Part shown: positions 1 through 9,065 of the stretch, piece after piece | Layout of the letters: each line of letters begins with the position of its first letter | How positions within the stretch are numbered: the first letter of the stretch is position 1 | From: Ktedonobacteria bacterium | GTDB lineage: Bacteria > Chloroflexota > Ktedonobacteria > Ktedonobacterales > JACDGC01 | Assembly: GCA_027459705.1 (NCBI GenBank) | Contig: DAIDHM010000057.1 | Location: 22,106 to 86,105, forward strand | Direction: 5' to 3' | DNA: 64,000 bases | Program-made: the position numbers and the translations under genes | The notes under the pieces: generated by a model | The model's input: the letters and a program-made list of their open reading frames with translations, nothing else | Database searches by the model: none | Told to the model about the DNA's origin: nothing

Positions 1-81
1 CACCTGACTACCCAGGAAGTCCTACTCCCATCGCTGACGCTTGTCCTCCTTCCTGCTCCCTGCTACAATGCGGGTCGAAGT

Positions 82-855
82 ATGCGAGAAGGGATGGGCA
101 CCGTAGATCTAATGCAAGATCGCCGTGAACCGCTTTTGGACCGTTTGCAAGATCGGTGGGATTTAGATCCGTCTTTTCGGGCGACAGTAAGTCTGGGAGT
201 AAGTGCTGCTGTCATCATTCTGCTGGTGGCCTGCGTCGTGTTGACGGCGTCTTCTACCGGTCGCATTATCGGCGCCCTCACGGGTGGAGGATCCTCCACT
301 ATCAACACGAATCCCAACGCCCAGGCAGCGCTCAATGGCAGTAATCCCATCTCGACCTTCACGGTTCCTCCGCCTACTCCTGGCGCTCCACCCAACTATA
401 CTGGGGCGCAGCCCATTCCGTCGTCAAATCAAGCCGTACCAACACCAACCGTGCCACCCACCCCGCTGCCTGTGCCTGGCCAGACACCTACAGCCACCGC
501 CCTGGCTACTGGGACGCCCACGACCACGGGCACCGTGACAACGACGCAATATCCCGCACCGACACAGAATCCCTATCCCTGGTTGGCCGGGAGTACAGCG
601 TATATGAGCTGGCAAACTGATGCTACTCAGGCCAATAAACAGGTCACCATTGCGCTGGATTTCAGCAACAATGGCCAAAATCAGGGATGCGCAAGCAATC
701 TCTCGACAAACCTGGACCAGGGTGGCGGTTTAAATAACTATAAATTCACGGTCCCCGGATGTTTCAAAGGCGGGAATCAGTTTACCGTCAATGCGATCTT
801 CACGATCCAGGGGTCGGCTCCAATGACTTATACGTTTGCGGCGAAAGGCCAATAA
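82..855 (+). CDS. membrane-anchored protein with Pro/Thr-rich stalk
   Basis: I do not recognise a named family. The 257-residue product has a charged cytoplasmic N-terminus, one membrane segment at about residues 37-58 (VSAAVIILLVACVVL), then a long low-complexity Pro/Thr/Ala stalk (about 85-160) and a compact C-terminal domain of about 90 residues with two cysteines (QGCASN, VPGCFKG) that could form a disulfide outside the cell. This layout fits an extracytoplasmic domain displayed on a stalk. In-frame ATGs also occur at 94 and 112 and the Shine-Dalgarno evidence does not decide between them. The gene stands alone, upstream of a DNA methylase in the same direction. Two other proteins in the window (21691 and 53697) share the idea of a single membrane anchor but not the sequence. 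Confidence 0.75.
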   Translation: MREGMGTVDLMQDRREPLLDRLQDRWDLDPSFRATVSLGVSAAVIILLVACVVLTASSTGRIIGALTGGGSSTINTNPNAQAALNGSNPISTFTVPPPTPGAPPNYTGAQPIPSSNQAVPTPTVPPTPLPVPGQTPTATALATGTPTTTGTVTTTQYPAPTQNPYPWLAGSTAYMSWQTDATQANKQVTIALDFSNNGQNQGCASNLSTNLDQGGGLNNYKFTVPGCFKGGNQFTVNAIFTIQGSAPMTYTFAAKGQ

Positions 856-1020
856 GATGGCAACTTATCCGGTCTGATAGGCTGAGATAACGCGCTCGAT
901 GTTTCATAACCGGTTGCCCGATAATGGTAAGCGACAAGGGAGACGCGCGACGTGCGGGCCGAGATATCGGCCCGTGGGCGAGCGATTGCGTCGTCGGCCC
1001 ACCAACGGAGTTGTAATTGA

Positions 1021-2688
1021 ATGGATATCCACCCCCAGAAGCCCGCGGTGGCGGACGCGAACGATACGGATTGGTATGAGTTCGGTTTCTCTCGTGTCGA
1101 AGGCAGTCGGAAACGCGGTGTCTCATCAATGCCTATGCCCCATGCCCAGACTTTATTACGCTGGGCGGGCTATACGCCAAGTAATGACATTGGGGGGATG
1201 CTGGTGCTGGATACCGCGGTCGGGAGTGGCACGACTCTCCTCGCCGCCGCACAGGCGCTGGCGGCGCGCGCGCGCGTCCGACGCTGGGGGGCAGACCGTC
1301 TCGCCCAGGAAATTGAGCATGGGCTCTGGGGACTCGATCCTGATCCGATTGCCTGCCATGTAACGGAATTACGCCTACGGCGCCTCATCGCGCATCTCGC
1401 GCCCGATATGCCAGCCGCGCGTCGTAAGTCTATGCTCCTGCATATCCACCAGACCGATAGCCTCGTGCTCCCGGCCGACGCGCGTTTCCATCTGGTCATT
1501 ACGAATCCACCACTGGCGACAGCACGGGGTGTCATCATCAGTCACGCTGGCTTTGAATCCAAACACCCGCCACGTGACGTCTGGTTGCGATTCCTCGAAC
1601 AATCGATGCGCCTTGTCGGATGGAAAGGCGCGCTGGCAATCGTATTGCCGGAAGCCCTCTTGACAAAGCCAGCAGCCAGCTCTTTGCGCGAGGAATTGTT
1701 GAACGAATGGACCCTGGAGCGTATGGCCCATTTGACCGGTGTGTTTCGTTCAGGGCCTGGCGCGGTGTTGTTACTCGCGCGCCGCCACGCGCCCTCAGCA
1801 GATGCGCGCGTGCGCTGGGAGCGCATCGAACGATTGTCGTTCAAAGGTATCGCGGCAGAGCCCAATCGCCCTGTCACGATTGCCAGTCGGGGCACTCGCG
1901 CCGAGAAACGGCTCGAAGGTGAACTCATGCAAGCAGATCTGGCTCCTGCGCCGACCGGACCCTGGCACTATGCCCTTGGCGTCGAGGAGCGCGCGCTGCT
2001 CGAAAAACTCACCCAGCCGTATGGTACGCTCCAACGGCGATCCCTGGGAGATCTGGTCCTACTTTCACGTGGCGCGGAGACACTGAAGGATGCGCCGGAT
2101 CCCACGGAAAGTCCTACCACAACCGACGTGCCGATCATTCGCGCCATGGATGTCTCAGCCTATATGGCGCAAGCTGGCCGGTTCTCGTTGGCGCGGCATG
2201 CGTTCAAGGACGATGGCGCGCAGTGGCGTGGACCAAAGCTCCTCCTCCCACGCCAATCCGCAATGCCTCAGGTCGCCCTGGATGAGAGCGACGCGGTACC
2301 CTTGAGCGCGCTGATCACGGTGCGCCCACGCGCCGATGAACCCGCGCCGCACGATACACTGGCCTGGTTATTAGCGATGTTAAACTCGCAGGTTTTGCGC
2401 GCGGCCTTGGTCCTGACACAGACTGCCTATACGCTTGCCAGACCCACTATCGACCTGGATGCACTGCGGGCATTACCTATCGCCATGGCGCCTACGGAGG
2501 CGCGAAGTCGGATAGCGGGGTTGGCTCTGGAGCTCTCGCGTCATCGCGCAGAGTATGGCAACTCGCCTGATGACGCCTTGCAGTATCCGATTGGGCAACG
2601 TCTTGAAGCGATGATTGCCATAGAGGTCGCGACATTGTACCATCTGACTCCCTCCGATCTCGAGGTAGTGGCACGCTGGGGATCATGA
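1021..2688 (+). CDS. N6-adenine DNA methyltransferase, type I/IIG-like, solitary
   Basis: Predicted S-adenosylmethionine-dependent DNA adenine methylase of 555 residues. A SAM-binding motif I is seen at residues 61-76 (LVLDTAVGSGTTLL), an acidic motif follows (GLWGLDPDPIACHV, about 101-114), and the catalytic motif IV NPPL lies at 162-165 (LVITNPPL). This order is that of gamma-class N6-adenine methylases such as the type I HsdM and type IIG Eco57I groups. The C-terminal 240 residues (LGDLVLLSRGAETLKD onward) look like a target-recognition region. No nuclease, HsdR or HsdS gene is adjacent, so it is either an orphan methylase with an epigenetic role or the remnant of a restriction system. The start ATG has CGGAG about 11 bases upstream. 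Confidence 0.8.
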   Translation: MDIHPQKPAVADANDTDWYEFGFSRVEGSRKRGVSSMPMPHAQTLLRWAGYTPSNDIGGMLVLDTAVGSGTTLLAAAQALAARARVRRWGADRLAQEIEHGLWGLDPDPIACHVTELRLRRLIAHLAPDMPAARRKSMLLHIHQTDSLVLPADARFHLVITNPPLATARGVIISHAGFESKHPPRDVWLRFLEQSMRLVGWKGALAIVLPEALLTKPAASSLREELLNEWTLERMAHLTGVFRSGPGAVLLLARRHAPSADARVRWERIERLSFKGIAAEPNRPVTIASRGTRAEKRLEGELMQADLAPAPTGPWHYALGVEERALLEKLTQPYGTLQRRSLGDLVLLSRGAETLKDAPDPTESPTTTDVPIIRAMDVSAYMAQAGRFSLARHAFKDDGAQWRGPKLLLPRQSAMPQVALDESDAVPLSALITVRPRADEPAPHDTLAWLLAMLNSQVLRAALVLTQTAYTLARPTIDLDALRALPIAMAPTEARSRIAGLALELSRHRAEYGNSPDDALQYPIGQRLEAMIAIEVATLYHLTPSDLEVVARWGS

Positions 2689-3115
2689 ACGCTTATTCGG
2701 GTCCGGTCATAAGAGCCCATAATGGCTGAGGGTGCTGTTCGCGACCCGGTCGCACTCGCTCAAGACCGACCAGTGATCCGAGGTTTCACATGTATCCGGC
2801 GTATATCCCACAGAACCGATACACGTGACGGCCCGGCTGTTGCTTTTGTACAAACTGTGTGGGGTCCAGCGAAGAGCGGCACAAATCAAAACAATCATTC
2901 ATACAGGAATAGACTGCCTTCTTCCACGTAGTTCCGTACGCTATGGTCAGTTAGACTGCAACTTTTTTCAGCACATGCCATAAACGGTGAGGCCTCCCAC
3001 TGGTAATCCTATGGCACTTTCCCTCAGGCGCATGAAAATCTACAAGCGCGAGCGCCTATGAGATTTTGTATAATAGAGAGAACTAACAGCACTTAAGAAT
3101 ATGCAATGAGGGAAT
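2689..3115. other. intergenic stretch before tyrA
   Basis: No convincing gene. The short ORFs on both strands lack good start signals and recognisable sequence. A perfect TATAAT lies at 3069-3074, about 40 bases before the tyrA start, and is probably the -10 element of the tyrA promoter, but no good -35 hexamer stands at the right distance. I see nothing else. Confidence 0.4.
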
Positions 3116-3976
3116 ATGCGGCAGCCACCTATTGCTGGGATCATTGGATTGGGGATGCTGGGCGCATCGTTTGCTCTGGCGATCCAAGCAACTGGTATTT
3201 TTACGGAAGTATGGGGCTTTGATACATCACCCGCTATGCGTGATCGCGCGATGCAAGCGCAGGCGATTACAGTCGCTTGCCCAGATCTGGAGACGCTCCT
3301 CCGAGGCGTCGATGTCGTGGTTCTGGCGACCCCCGTGCGAGCGATCATCCAGATCCTGACCAGCAACGCAGCGAGCTTTCGCCCGGGGACGTTGGTGATG
3401 GACCTGGGCAGCACCAAAGCCCAGATCGTAGCGGCAATGGACGCGTTGCCGACCACCCTTGAGGCGATTGGCGGACATCCCATGACCGGACCCGTTTCCG
3501 CTCATCAGATCGACATCGGCGCTGACCTTTTTCGCGACCATCCTTTTGTCCTGACCCCGACAACTCTGACCCATCCAGAGGCCCTCACCTGGTGGCAACT
3601 TCTGCTGGAAAAAATCGGCGCGCGCGTCATCGTCATGGACGCCGCCGCCCATGACCGTGTCGTGGCGATCATCAGCCATCTGCCTCGCTTCCTGCCGATC
3701 GCGTTACTGGCACTGGCCGATCAAGATGTGGATCCCATGCCATTCGCCCTCGCGGCGGGGGGATTTCAAGAGAGCACGCGCAAGGTGACCGACAACATCG
3801 AGATGTGGCTGGATGTGGCTTTGACCAATCCGGTCGGTATCACCAACGCGATCGCTGCGCTCCAACAGGCCCTCGAGAACTTAGCGAGCACTATCGCGAG
3901 CGGTGACGCCGACGCGATTCGGGGGACGCTGACCCATGCGCAGCAGATATGGCTGACCCATTTTGGCGCGAAGTGA
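3116..3976 (+). CDS. tyrA: prephenate dehydrogenase
   Basis: Oxidative decarboxylation of prephenate (or arogenate) in tyrosine synthesis, using NAD(P)+. The 286-residue protein starts with a Rossmann nucleotide-binding loop (GIIGLGMLGASFAL, residues 7-20). It carries the family signature GGHPMTGP followed by the GADLF element, where the His contacts substrate. The all-helical C-terminal half ends around 285, giving the usual length of a monofunctional TyrA without ACT or chorismate mutase domains. The start ATG follows GAGGGA at close spacing. The gene stands alone and converges on an MFS transporter gene. Choice between prephenate and arogenate as substrate cannot be made by eye. Confidence 0.92.
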   Translation: MRQPPIAGIIGLGMLGASFALAIQATGIFTEVWGFDTSPAMRDRAMQAQAITVACPDLETLLRGVDVVVLATPVRAIIQILTSNAASFRPGTLVMDLGSTKAQIVAAMDALPTTLEAIGGHPMTGPVSAHQIDIGADLFRDHPFVLTPTTLTHPEALTWWQLLLEKIGARVIVMDAAAHDRVVAIISHLPRFLPIALLALADQDVDPMPFALAAGGFQESTRKVTDNIEMWLDVALTNPVGITNAIAALQQALENLASTIASGDADAIRGTLTHAQQIWLTHFGAK

Positions 3977-4038
3977 TCCCCGGCGCCGGGTGGCCCGGTT
4001 CCGTCGGGTGTTCAGCGCCACGACACGCAGGTTGGCAC

Positions 4039-5823
4039 CTACTCCTCAGCCTTGGTACCAACCGCCGGTTGACTTGCTGACCCGGCTTGATCTGGTGCCG
4101 CGAAGCCAGTAGCGGGTGCGAGAACCGCACGCTGACCGCGCAAGAAAGAGGCGATGGCCGCGATGAGACAGAGGCCCGCTGAGACATAAAAGACGGCATG
4201 CAGTCCCACCATGAAGGGATCAGAGATGAGATTCGGAAAGAACGAATGGCCCAGCAGCACCTGTTGATTGATCGCAGGAATCTGCTGGAGGACTGCTGGC
4301 GGCACCAACTGGCTGACGGGATTATATCCAAGGAATGCACCGAAGAGCGCCGCGGTGGGTGGCAGATGCGCGATCTGGGTGGCGGTGGAGGTTGGCACAC
4401 CATTAGCGGTCAGACCAGCATACAGCGTGGTAGGCAGGCTTGCGGCCAATCCTGCTGTGACGATGCTGAAGAAAACGCCGATGCTGACGAGCGACGCTCC
4501 ATTCTGAAAAGTAGCGCGCATCCCGGACGAGACGCCGCGCTGAGCCGCTGGTACGCTGCTCATGATCGCGCTCGTATTTGGCGAGGCGAAGAGTCCTGAA
4601 CCACAACCCAGGAGGAAGATCAGACCGCCAAAGACCGGGTAGGGGAAATTGGCGGGCAAGAACGTCAACCCGATGAATCCAACCCCCTGCACGACCATCC
4701 CGATCGTGGAGAAAGCCCGTGCTCCGAAACGATCCGAAAGATAGCCACTGATCGGTCCCATCAGGACAAACCCCACCAGTAGCGGCACCATATATATTCC
4801 AGCCCAGAGAGGAGTCTGCTCGAAACTATACCCATGTAATGGCAACCAGATACCTTGGAGCCAGATGATCAGCATGAATTGCAGGCCCCCTCGCGCTAAT
4901 GCCGCGAGGAATCCCGCAATGTTTCCAGCAGTGAACATACGAATTTTGAAGAGTTCTAGACGAAACATTGGATCGGCGACATGCATTTCAATCCATATGA
5001 AGAGACCGAGGAGTATGATCCCAACGAGGATCAAGCCCTGCACCAGCGGATTACCCCACCCCGTCGGCGCCGATCCATAGGGTTCGATGCCATAGGTGAT
5101 GCCGAGCAGAAACGTCGTAAGGCCTGCCGCAAAGGTTATGTTCCCCAGCCAATCGATACGCTGATGAGCCTGGATCGTGGCGGTCTCGCGCAACATGGCG
5201 TACGCCCAGATTGTCCCTATCAATCCGACTGGTACACTCACCAGGAATACCAGTCGCCAATTGATGGCGGCGAGGATTCCGCCGAGAATCAGCCCAAGAA
5301 ATTGACCAGCGATCGCGGCGATCTGGTTGATACCCAGCGCGCGTCCGCGTTGATCGGGAGGGAAGGCATCTGTCAGGATCGCCGCGCTATTGGAGAAGAG
5401 AAAACCCGCTCCGATGCCCTGAACAATTCTGAAACAGATGAGTTCAAGCGCGCCGGTATTGCCAGTGCCTGGTGTAAAGGCCAACAACGTGCTGCCAATA
5501 GTGAAAATGGCGAAACCGAGATTGTACAACCGGACCCGTCCAAACATATCCGAGATGCGCCCGAACGTCACCAGGAGGGTGGCGGTGACGACCATATATC
5601 CTAAGAGGATCCAGAGGAAATATCCACTCTCCCCTTGCGATAGGGGATTTATGCCAATGCCACGAAAGATGGCAGGGAGCGCGATCAGGACGATGCTGGC
5701 GTCAATACTCGCCATCAGTGCGCCCAGCGTCGTATTGATCAGGGCAATCCATTTGTAGTTGGGGCCAACCGCGCGCAAGCGTCGCGCTGGTGGCGTGCTG
5801 TTCACTGCAAGCTTTGGTGTCAT
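4039..5823 (-). CDS. MFS drug:H+ antiporter, DHA2 (14-TM) family
   Basis: Proton-driven efflux pump of the inner membrane, EmrB/QacA type. The 594-residue product has about 14 hydrophobic segments. The N-terminal TM1 region (LGALMASIDASIVLIALPAI) carries the conserved DASIVxxALP pattern of DHA2 exporters, followed by the loop 2-3 motif (TFGRISDMFGRVRLYN) and the antiporter motif C region. An unusually long TM13-14 loop precedes the last helix. The start ATG has GGAG nine bases upstream. Transcription begins at a strong promoter overlapping a 16-base palindrome at 5977-5992, so repression by a TetR-like regulator encoded elsewhere is likely. The substrate is unknown. Confidence 0.9.
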   Translation of the reverse strand: MTPKLAVNSTPPARRLRAVGPNYKWIALINTTLGALMASIDASIVLIALPAIFRGIGINPLSQGESGYFLWILLGYMVVTATLLVTFGRISDMFGRVRLYNLGFAIFTIGSTLLAFTPGTGNTGALELICFRIVQGIGAGFLFSNSAAILTDAFPPDQRGRALGINQIAAIAGQFLGLILGGILAAINWRLVFLVSVPVGLIGTIWAYAMLRETATIQAHQRIDWLGNITFAAGLTTFLLGITYGIEPYGSAPTGWGNPLVQGLILVGIILLGLFIWIEMHVADPMFRLELFKIRMFTAGNIAGFLAALARGGLQFMLIIWLQGIWLPLHGYSFEQTPLWAGIYMVPLLVGFVLMGPISGYLSDRFGARAFSTIGMVVQGVGFIGLTFLPANFPYPVFGGLIFLLGCGSGLFASPNTSAIMSSVPAAQRGVSSGMRATFQNGASLVSIGVFFSIVTAGLAASLPTTLYAGLTANGVPTSTATQIAHLPPTAALFGAFLGYNPVSQLVPPAVLQQIPAINQQVLLGHSFFPNLISDPFMVGLHAVFYVSAGLCLIAAIASFLRGQRAVLAPATGFAAPDQAGSASQPAVGTKAEE

Positions 5824-5962
5824 GGTATCTTACTCCGGGGTGATCTCTTCGCGCTGGTTGGTGCATCGACGCCGACCATCCGCCTGATTGAACGCTCTTT
5901 CGCATACTCGAATGGATCGGAAGCAACATAGGGCCACCTGGTCGAACAGACCAGCGGAACTG

Positions 5963-5992
5963 ATTATAGCAGTTTATTGACGTTTACGTCAA
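5963..5992 (-). promoter_or_regulatory. promoter and TetR-like operator of the MFS gene
   Basis: Read on the minus strand, TTGACG (5992-5987) is separated by 18 bases from a perfect TATAAT (5968-5963). The -35 hexamer lies inside TTGACGTTTACGTCAA (5977-5992), a palindrome with 7-base arms around two central bases. This size and placement are typical of operators for dimeric TetR-family repressors that occlude RNA polymerase. No TetR gene is in the window. The rest of the 329-base gap (5824-6152) holds a leader of about 130 bases and nothing else I recognise. Confidence 0.7.
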
Positions 5993-6152
5993 CGTCATAT
6001 GAGTATCAGAGTGCGAGCATCCCTTATCAGCACGCTATATGTCGCCTTTATGGTCGAATCTCCCAATAGATGCTCCATGACCATTATTGACACCGCTTGT
6101 CACCCCAGGTTATGATATGGGGGCCATATTCAGCCATATTGGAGCAGAGATA

Positions 6153-6794
6153 ATGGGTCAAGTTCGCGTCGATCTCAATATTTCCCTCGATGGGTATATG
6201 ACCACCACCGACCAGACCCCCGAGGATCCGTTCGGCAAGGATTGGAGCCGGCTTGTCGCGGCTTACGTCGCGACAAAGACCTTCCGTGAACGCGTCCTTG
6301 GTCTCTCTGGCAAAGGCACCACCGGCCTTGACAATACCTACGCCACTGCATATTTCGAAGGTATTGGTGCGGAGATCATGGGTGCGGGTATGTTCGGATT
6401 GCACGCGCACCCTGGTGATTCAGACTGGCAGGGCTGGTGGGGTCCTAACCCACCCTTCGGCTACCCAGTGTTTGTGCTCACCCATGAGCAGCGACCAACC
6501 CTCACTATGGAGGGTGGCACCACATTTCACTTCGTCCAGACCCCTCCCAAAGAGACTCTTGCCGTCGCGCAGAAGGCCGCGGGCGATCTCGACGTCCGCA
6601 TCGGCGGCGGCGCCTCGGTGGTGCGAAGTTACCTGGCGGCTGGCCTCGTCGACCGTCTGCATGTGGGCACTGCGCCGATTCTGCTCGGCCGAGGTGAGCG
6701 ACTGTGGGAGGATCTCCGCGAGTTCGAGCAGGGCTATAAGGTTACCAGCAAGGTCGCCGCGAGCGGAACCATCCATGTGACTTTTCAACGTTAA
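6153..6794 (+). CDS. dihydrofolate reductase/RibD C-terminal family protein
   Basis: NAD(P)H-dependent reductase fold of the DHFR/RibD-C superfamily, 213 residues from the chosen start. The N-terminus GQVRVDLNISLDGYM is the standard first strand of this family. The Gly-rich stretch near the end of the middle domain (VRIGGGASVVRSYLAAGLVD) matches the cofactor-binding GGxxLxxxxLxxGLVDE pattern, followed by APILLGRGERLW. I chose ATG 6153 because GGAG stands eight bases upstream; the track ORF begins at an upstream TTG with no support. Members of this group are not true folate enzymes and their substrates are mostly unknown. It converges on the SDR gene downstream. Confidence 0.85.
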   Translation: MGQVRVDLNISLDGYMTTTDQTPEDPFGKDWSRLVAAYVATKTFRERVLGLSGKGTTGLDNTYATAYFEGIGAEIMGAGMFGLHAHPGDSDWQGWWGPNPPFGYPVFVLTHEQRPTLTMEGGTTFHFVQTPPKETLAVAQKAAGDLDVRIGGGASVVRSYLAAGLVDRLHVGTAPILLGRGERLWEDLREFEQGYKVTSKVAASGTIHVTFQR

Positions 6795-6868
6795 ATCACC
6801 TGCATCATCCCCAACGACCTGCGAAACACGCGATTCTTCTGGCTTGAGATGGTTTGAGGATCCACAAT

Positions 6869-7735
6869 CTACGAGATCGTGGCTACGCTCGCGCGCTGGA
6901 TGATAGCTGCACTCGCGGCCCAGAGATGATCCTGTACCGTGCTGTCGCGACGGTAGGGTGATGGGGTAAGGGATTTGAGGCCTCGTCGATAGAAGCCGCT
7001 CGGGTATCCGTCAACGATGAGTCGTGTGATATCATTTGCTGCCACCCCTGGTGTGGTCGCCAGTAGGGGTGCCAGCACGTTGGTGATGCCGCGAAACCAG
7101 GGCGGCATATGATCGAAGAGATTGGTCGAGACTAAAAATGGGCCGTAGTTATAGCAGGCTAAGGTCGGATACATCCGCAACAATTTCAGCGTAAAAAGAT
7201 CATTGGCGACCGATTCATGCAATAGGGTATAGATGCCCTGATAGAACCGCTCACCATTGAGATTTCTCAGGTTCAATCGCATCGGAATAGTGCCACCGGC
7301 GGAGATCGTCACCACACGGAGGGCGTCACCATACTGGTCGACAAGCCGATTTGTCAACAAATAGCGTGCAAAATATTGCACGGCGAAGACGGTCTCCAGG
7401 CCTTCGGCGGTCAGGTTACGGCGTGGCATCATGACTCCTGCCGAGTGCACGATAGCATCGAGGCGTGGCACCTGCCGCGCCAGGTCATCCGCTAACTGTC
7501 CGACTGCGCGCATCAGCGCGAGGTCATAGCGCCAGAAGCGCACATCCACGCCTGGCACTGCCATCTTGATCGTCGCGACTGCGCTGGCGCCGCGCGCCGA
7601 ATCGCGCCCCACCAGAATGACCGCCGTGCCGTGCCGCGCTAATGCGAGCGCGGTCGCCAGACCGATACCACTGGTGCCGCCAGTAATGAGAATAGTTCCA
7701 GCAAACGTTGTTTTGTGCTCATGGCTCTGCGCCAT
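6869..7735 (-). CDS. atypical SDR oxidoreductase lacking the YxxxK pair
   Basis: Rossmann-fold short-chain dehydrogenase/reductase of about 288 residues. The cofactor loop TGGTSGIG is intact near the N-terminus and HSAG replaces the usual NNAG. A serine is present in TISAGG where the catalytic Ser is expected. However, the catalytic segment that normally reads YxxSKLANxLF here reads LLHESVANDLF, so the Tyr and Lys of the active site are Leu and Ser. The downstream PGxVxTxxF segment is recognisable (YNYGPFLVSTNLF). The protein may bind nucleotide without catalysing ordinary SDR chemistry. ATG 7735 has GGAG ten bases upstream; ATG 7744 is also possible. Confidence 0.8.
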   Translation of the reverse strand: MAQSHEHKTTFAGTILITGGTSGIGLATALALARHGTAVILVGRDSARGASAVATIKMAVPGVDVRFWRYDLALMRAVGQLADDLARQVPRLDAIVHSAGVMMPRRNLTAEGLETVFAVQYFARYLLTNRLVDQYGDALRVVTISAGGTIPMRLNLRNLNGERFYQGIYTLLHESVANDLFTLKLLRMYPTLACYNYGPFLVSTNLFDHMPPWFRGITNVLAPLLATTPGVAANDITRLIVDGYPSGFYRRGLKSLTPSPYRRDSTVQDHLWAASAAIIQRASVATIS

Positions 7736-7744
7736 CTTCTTCAT

Positions 7745-8122
7745 TCTCCGCAGCAGTGGTCAATGGGAGGCTACGATGTCGTGCATGGTACATACTCTTG
7801 CCCCGTGCAGTGGGTCGACACAACTGGATCTGGATCTCCATTCACCGCCTTGATCGCAGTGCAAGAAGCAGAGCGAAATTTGGCTTGCCGTCACCGTGCC
7901 CAAAGCGTGCATCCTCAAATGTGTTACCGACTTCAGTTGGACTTAGCGGGGTGATGTGCATTCCATGGCATTGGGATGAAAACCAGCAATACCCGATTGG
8001 AAGTATATGTAGTCATCTTGCCGGAACATCAGGAGCCTTTCAGGCTGGCTTAAATCGCCAGGCCATGCAGCAAATCTTCGAGCAGTGGTAACACTCCAAG
8101 TGCCGGTCCCTACGAGCAATTG
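7745..8122. other. intergenic stretch without recognised features
   Basis: About 380 bases between the SDR gene start and the end of the small membrane protein gene. The plus-strand ORFs here run antisense out of the SDR gene and show no family signature. I see no convincing promoter or repeat. Confidence 0.4.
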
Positions 8123-8617
8123 CTAGCGATTAATCTCAATGAGGAGCACCCAGGCATCCAGAAGAGCGTGGAGATAGGAGAAGAGGACGCCAGGCACAAG
8201 CCAATATAGCCCGTTACTATTTCCTTGTACAAGTACCACCCCACTCACAATAAAGGGTATTGTCGATGCCTGAGTAAGTATAAAGATCTCAAGTCGTTGG
8301 GGCCAATATTTCAGCAGATATTGTCGCTCTGTTTTAAACAAGTAGATAATTTGTGAACTTGTCTGCGTTCCCCAATAGATTACCCCTATTCCCAGGGTCT
8401 CCCAACCAATGGTTGAAAGGGTTTGGCCAGGCACTAACAACAGCGTCGAAATGACAAACACAGCACCAAGAGCAATCAAGGCTTCAGCAGCACGCCTCGT
8501 CAAACCTTGAATTTGTAAGATTTTGGTGAGGTTGAGAGATACACTGACAAAGATGAGGCCCGATAATGTCGCTGATGCTCCCACCTGGGCAATGATGAAG
8601 TTATCCCAATTGGACAC
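8123..8617 (-). CDS. small four-helix membrane protein, FtsH-modulator-like
   Basis: A 164-residue membrane protein with about four hydrophobic segments. Its N-terminus SNWDNFIIAQVGASATLSGL, followed by SVSLNLTKIL, resembles a family often labelled modulator of FtsH protease, whose members start with a similar aromatic segment and AQVGASAxLxGLxFV; that label is from memory of the family and no function is proven. I chose GTG 8617 as the start because AAGGAG lies eight bases upstream on the minus strand and the family begins there. The track ORF extends 19 codons further upstream without support. The gene is transcribed away from the tRNA-Leu region and stands alone. Confidence 0.7.
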   Translation of the reverse strand: MSNWDNFIIAQVGASATLSGLIFVSVSLNLTKILQIQGLTRRAAEALIALGAVFVISTLLLVPGQTLSTIGWETLGIGVIYWGTQTSSQIIYLFKTERQYLLKYWPQRLEIFILTQASTIPFIVSGVVLVQGNSNGLYWLVPGVLFSYLHALLDAWVLLIEINR

Positions 8618-8833
8618 TCTACCAACTCCTTGAATAGTATTAAGCAAACGAGATCTAGTTGACTGTAAGGCCAAGATTTGACGGACAGCCGTTACGTCAA
8701 ACGATTTTTAAGTACCAAGCGACTATGCGACGATCGTGTTCTGTGAGCTTGGCCTTCATCTCATTTGCTCACCACTCAACTGTAATGTGCGCATCATAGC
8801 ATACAGCTGGAAATTGAAGCAAGAGCGACGAAG

Positions 8834-8857
8834 GCCCAGGCCGCTACTGGCCTGGGC
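8834..8857 (-). terminator. hairpin after tRNA-Leu
   Basis: GCCCAGGCC and GGCCTGGGC form a perfect 9-bp stem with a six-base loop, 12 bases beyond the tRNA 3' end on the minus strand. The following minus-strand sequence is only moderately T-rich (CTTCGTCGCTCTTGCTT), so termination efficiency is uncertain. Confidence 0.55.
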
Positions 8858-8869
8858 GCTTGGGGATTA

Positions 8870-8955
8870 TGGTGCCGAAGGGGGGATTCGAACCCCCACA
8901 CCCTCTCGAGTACTACGACCTGAACGTAGCGTGTCTGCCATTTCACCACTTCGGC
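8870..8955 (-). tRNA. tRNA-Leu(CAG)
   Basis: The minus strand folds as a class II tRNA with a long variable arm. The acceptor stem GCCGAAG pairs with CTTCGGC, the anticodon stem CTACG/CGTAG encloses the loop TTCAGGT with anticodon CAG, and the T arm contains GGTTCGAATCC. The 3' CCA is encoded (8870-8872). A sigma70-type promoter lies about 30 bases upstream. Confidence 0.95.
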
Positions 8956-8986
8956 GTGACGCAGCCATGTGCATGACTGCCCCTCT

Positions 8987-9015
8987 ATAATACGTGATTT
9001 TGGGCCGATTGTCAA
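8987..9015 (-). promoter_or_regulatory. promoter of tRNA-Leu
   Basis: On the minus strand TTGACA (9015-9010) and TATTAT (8992-8987) are separated by exactly 17 bases, ending about 31 bases before the mature 5' end of tRNA-Leu. Confidence 0.8.
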
Positions 9016-9065
9016 GCAACACGAGCACTATTCACTGCGTTTGCTGCACCCACGCCTGGCAACAC

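Noticed and set aside
2722-2931. Small ORF between the DNA methylase and tyrA
   Set aside because: No ribosome-binding site or family signature; it may be chance.
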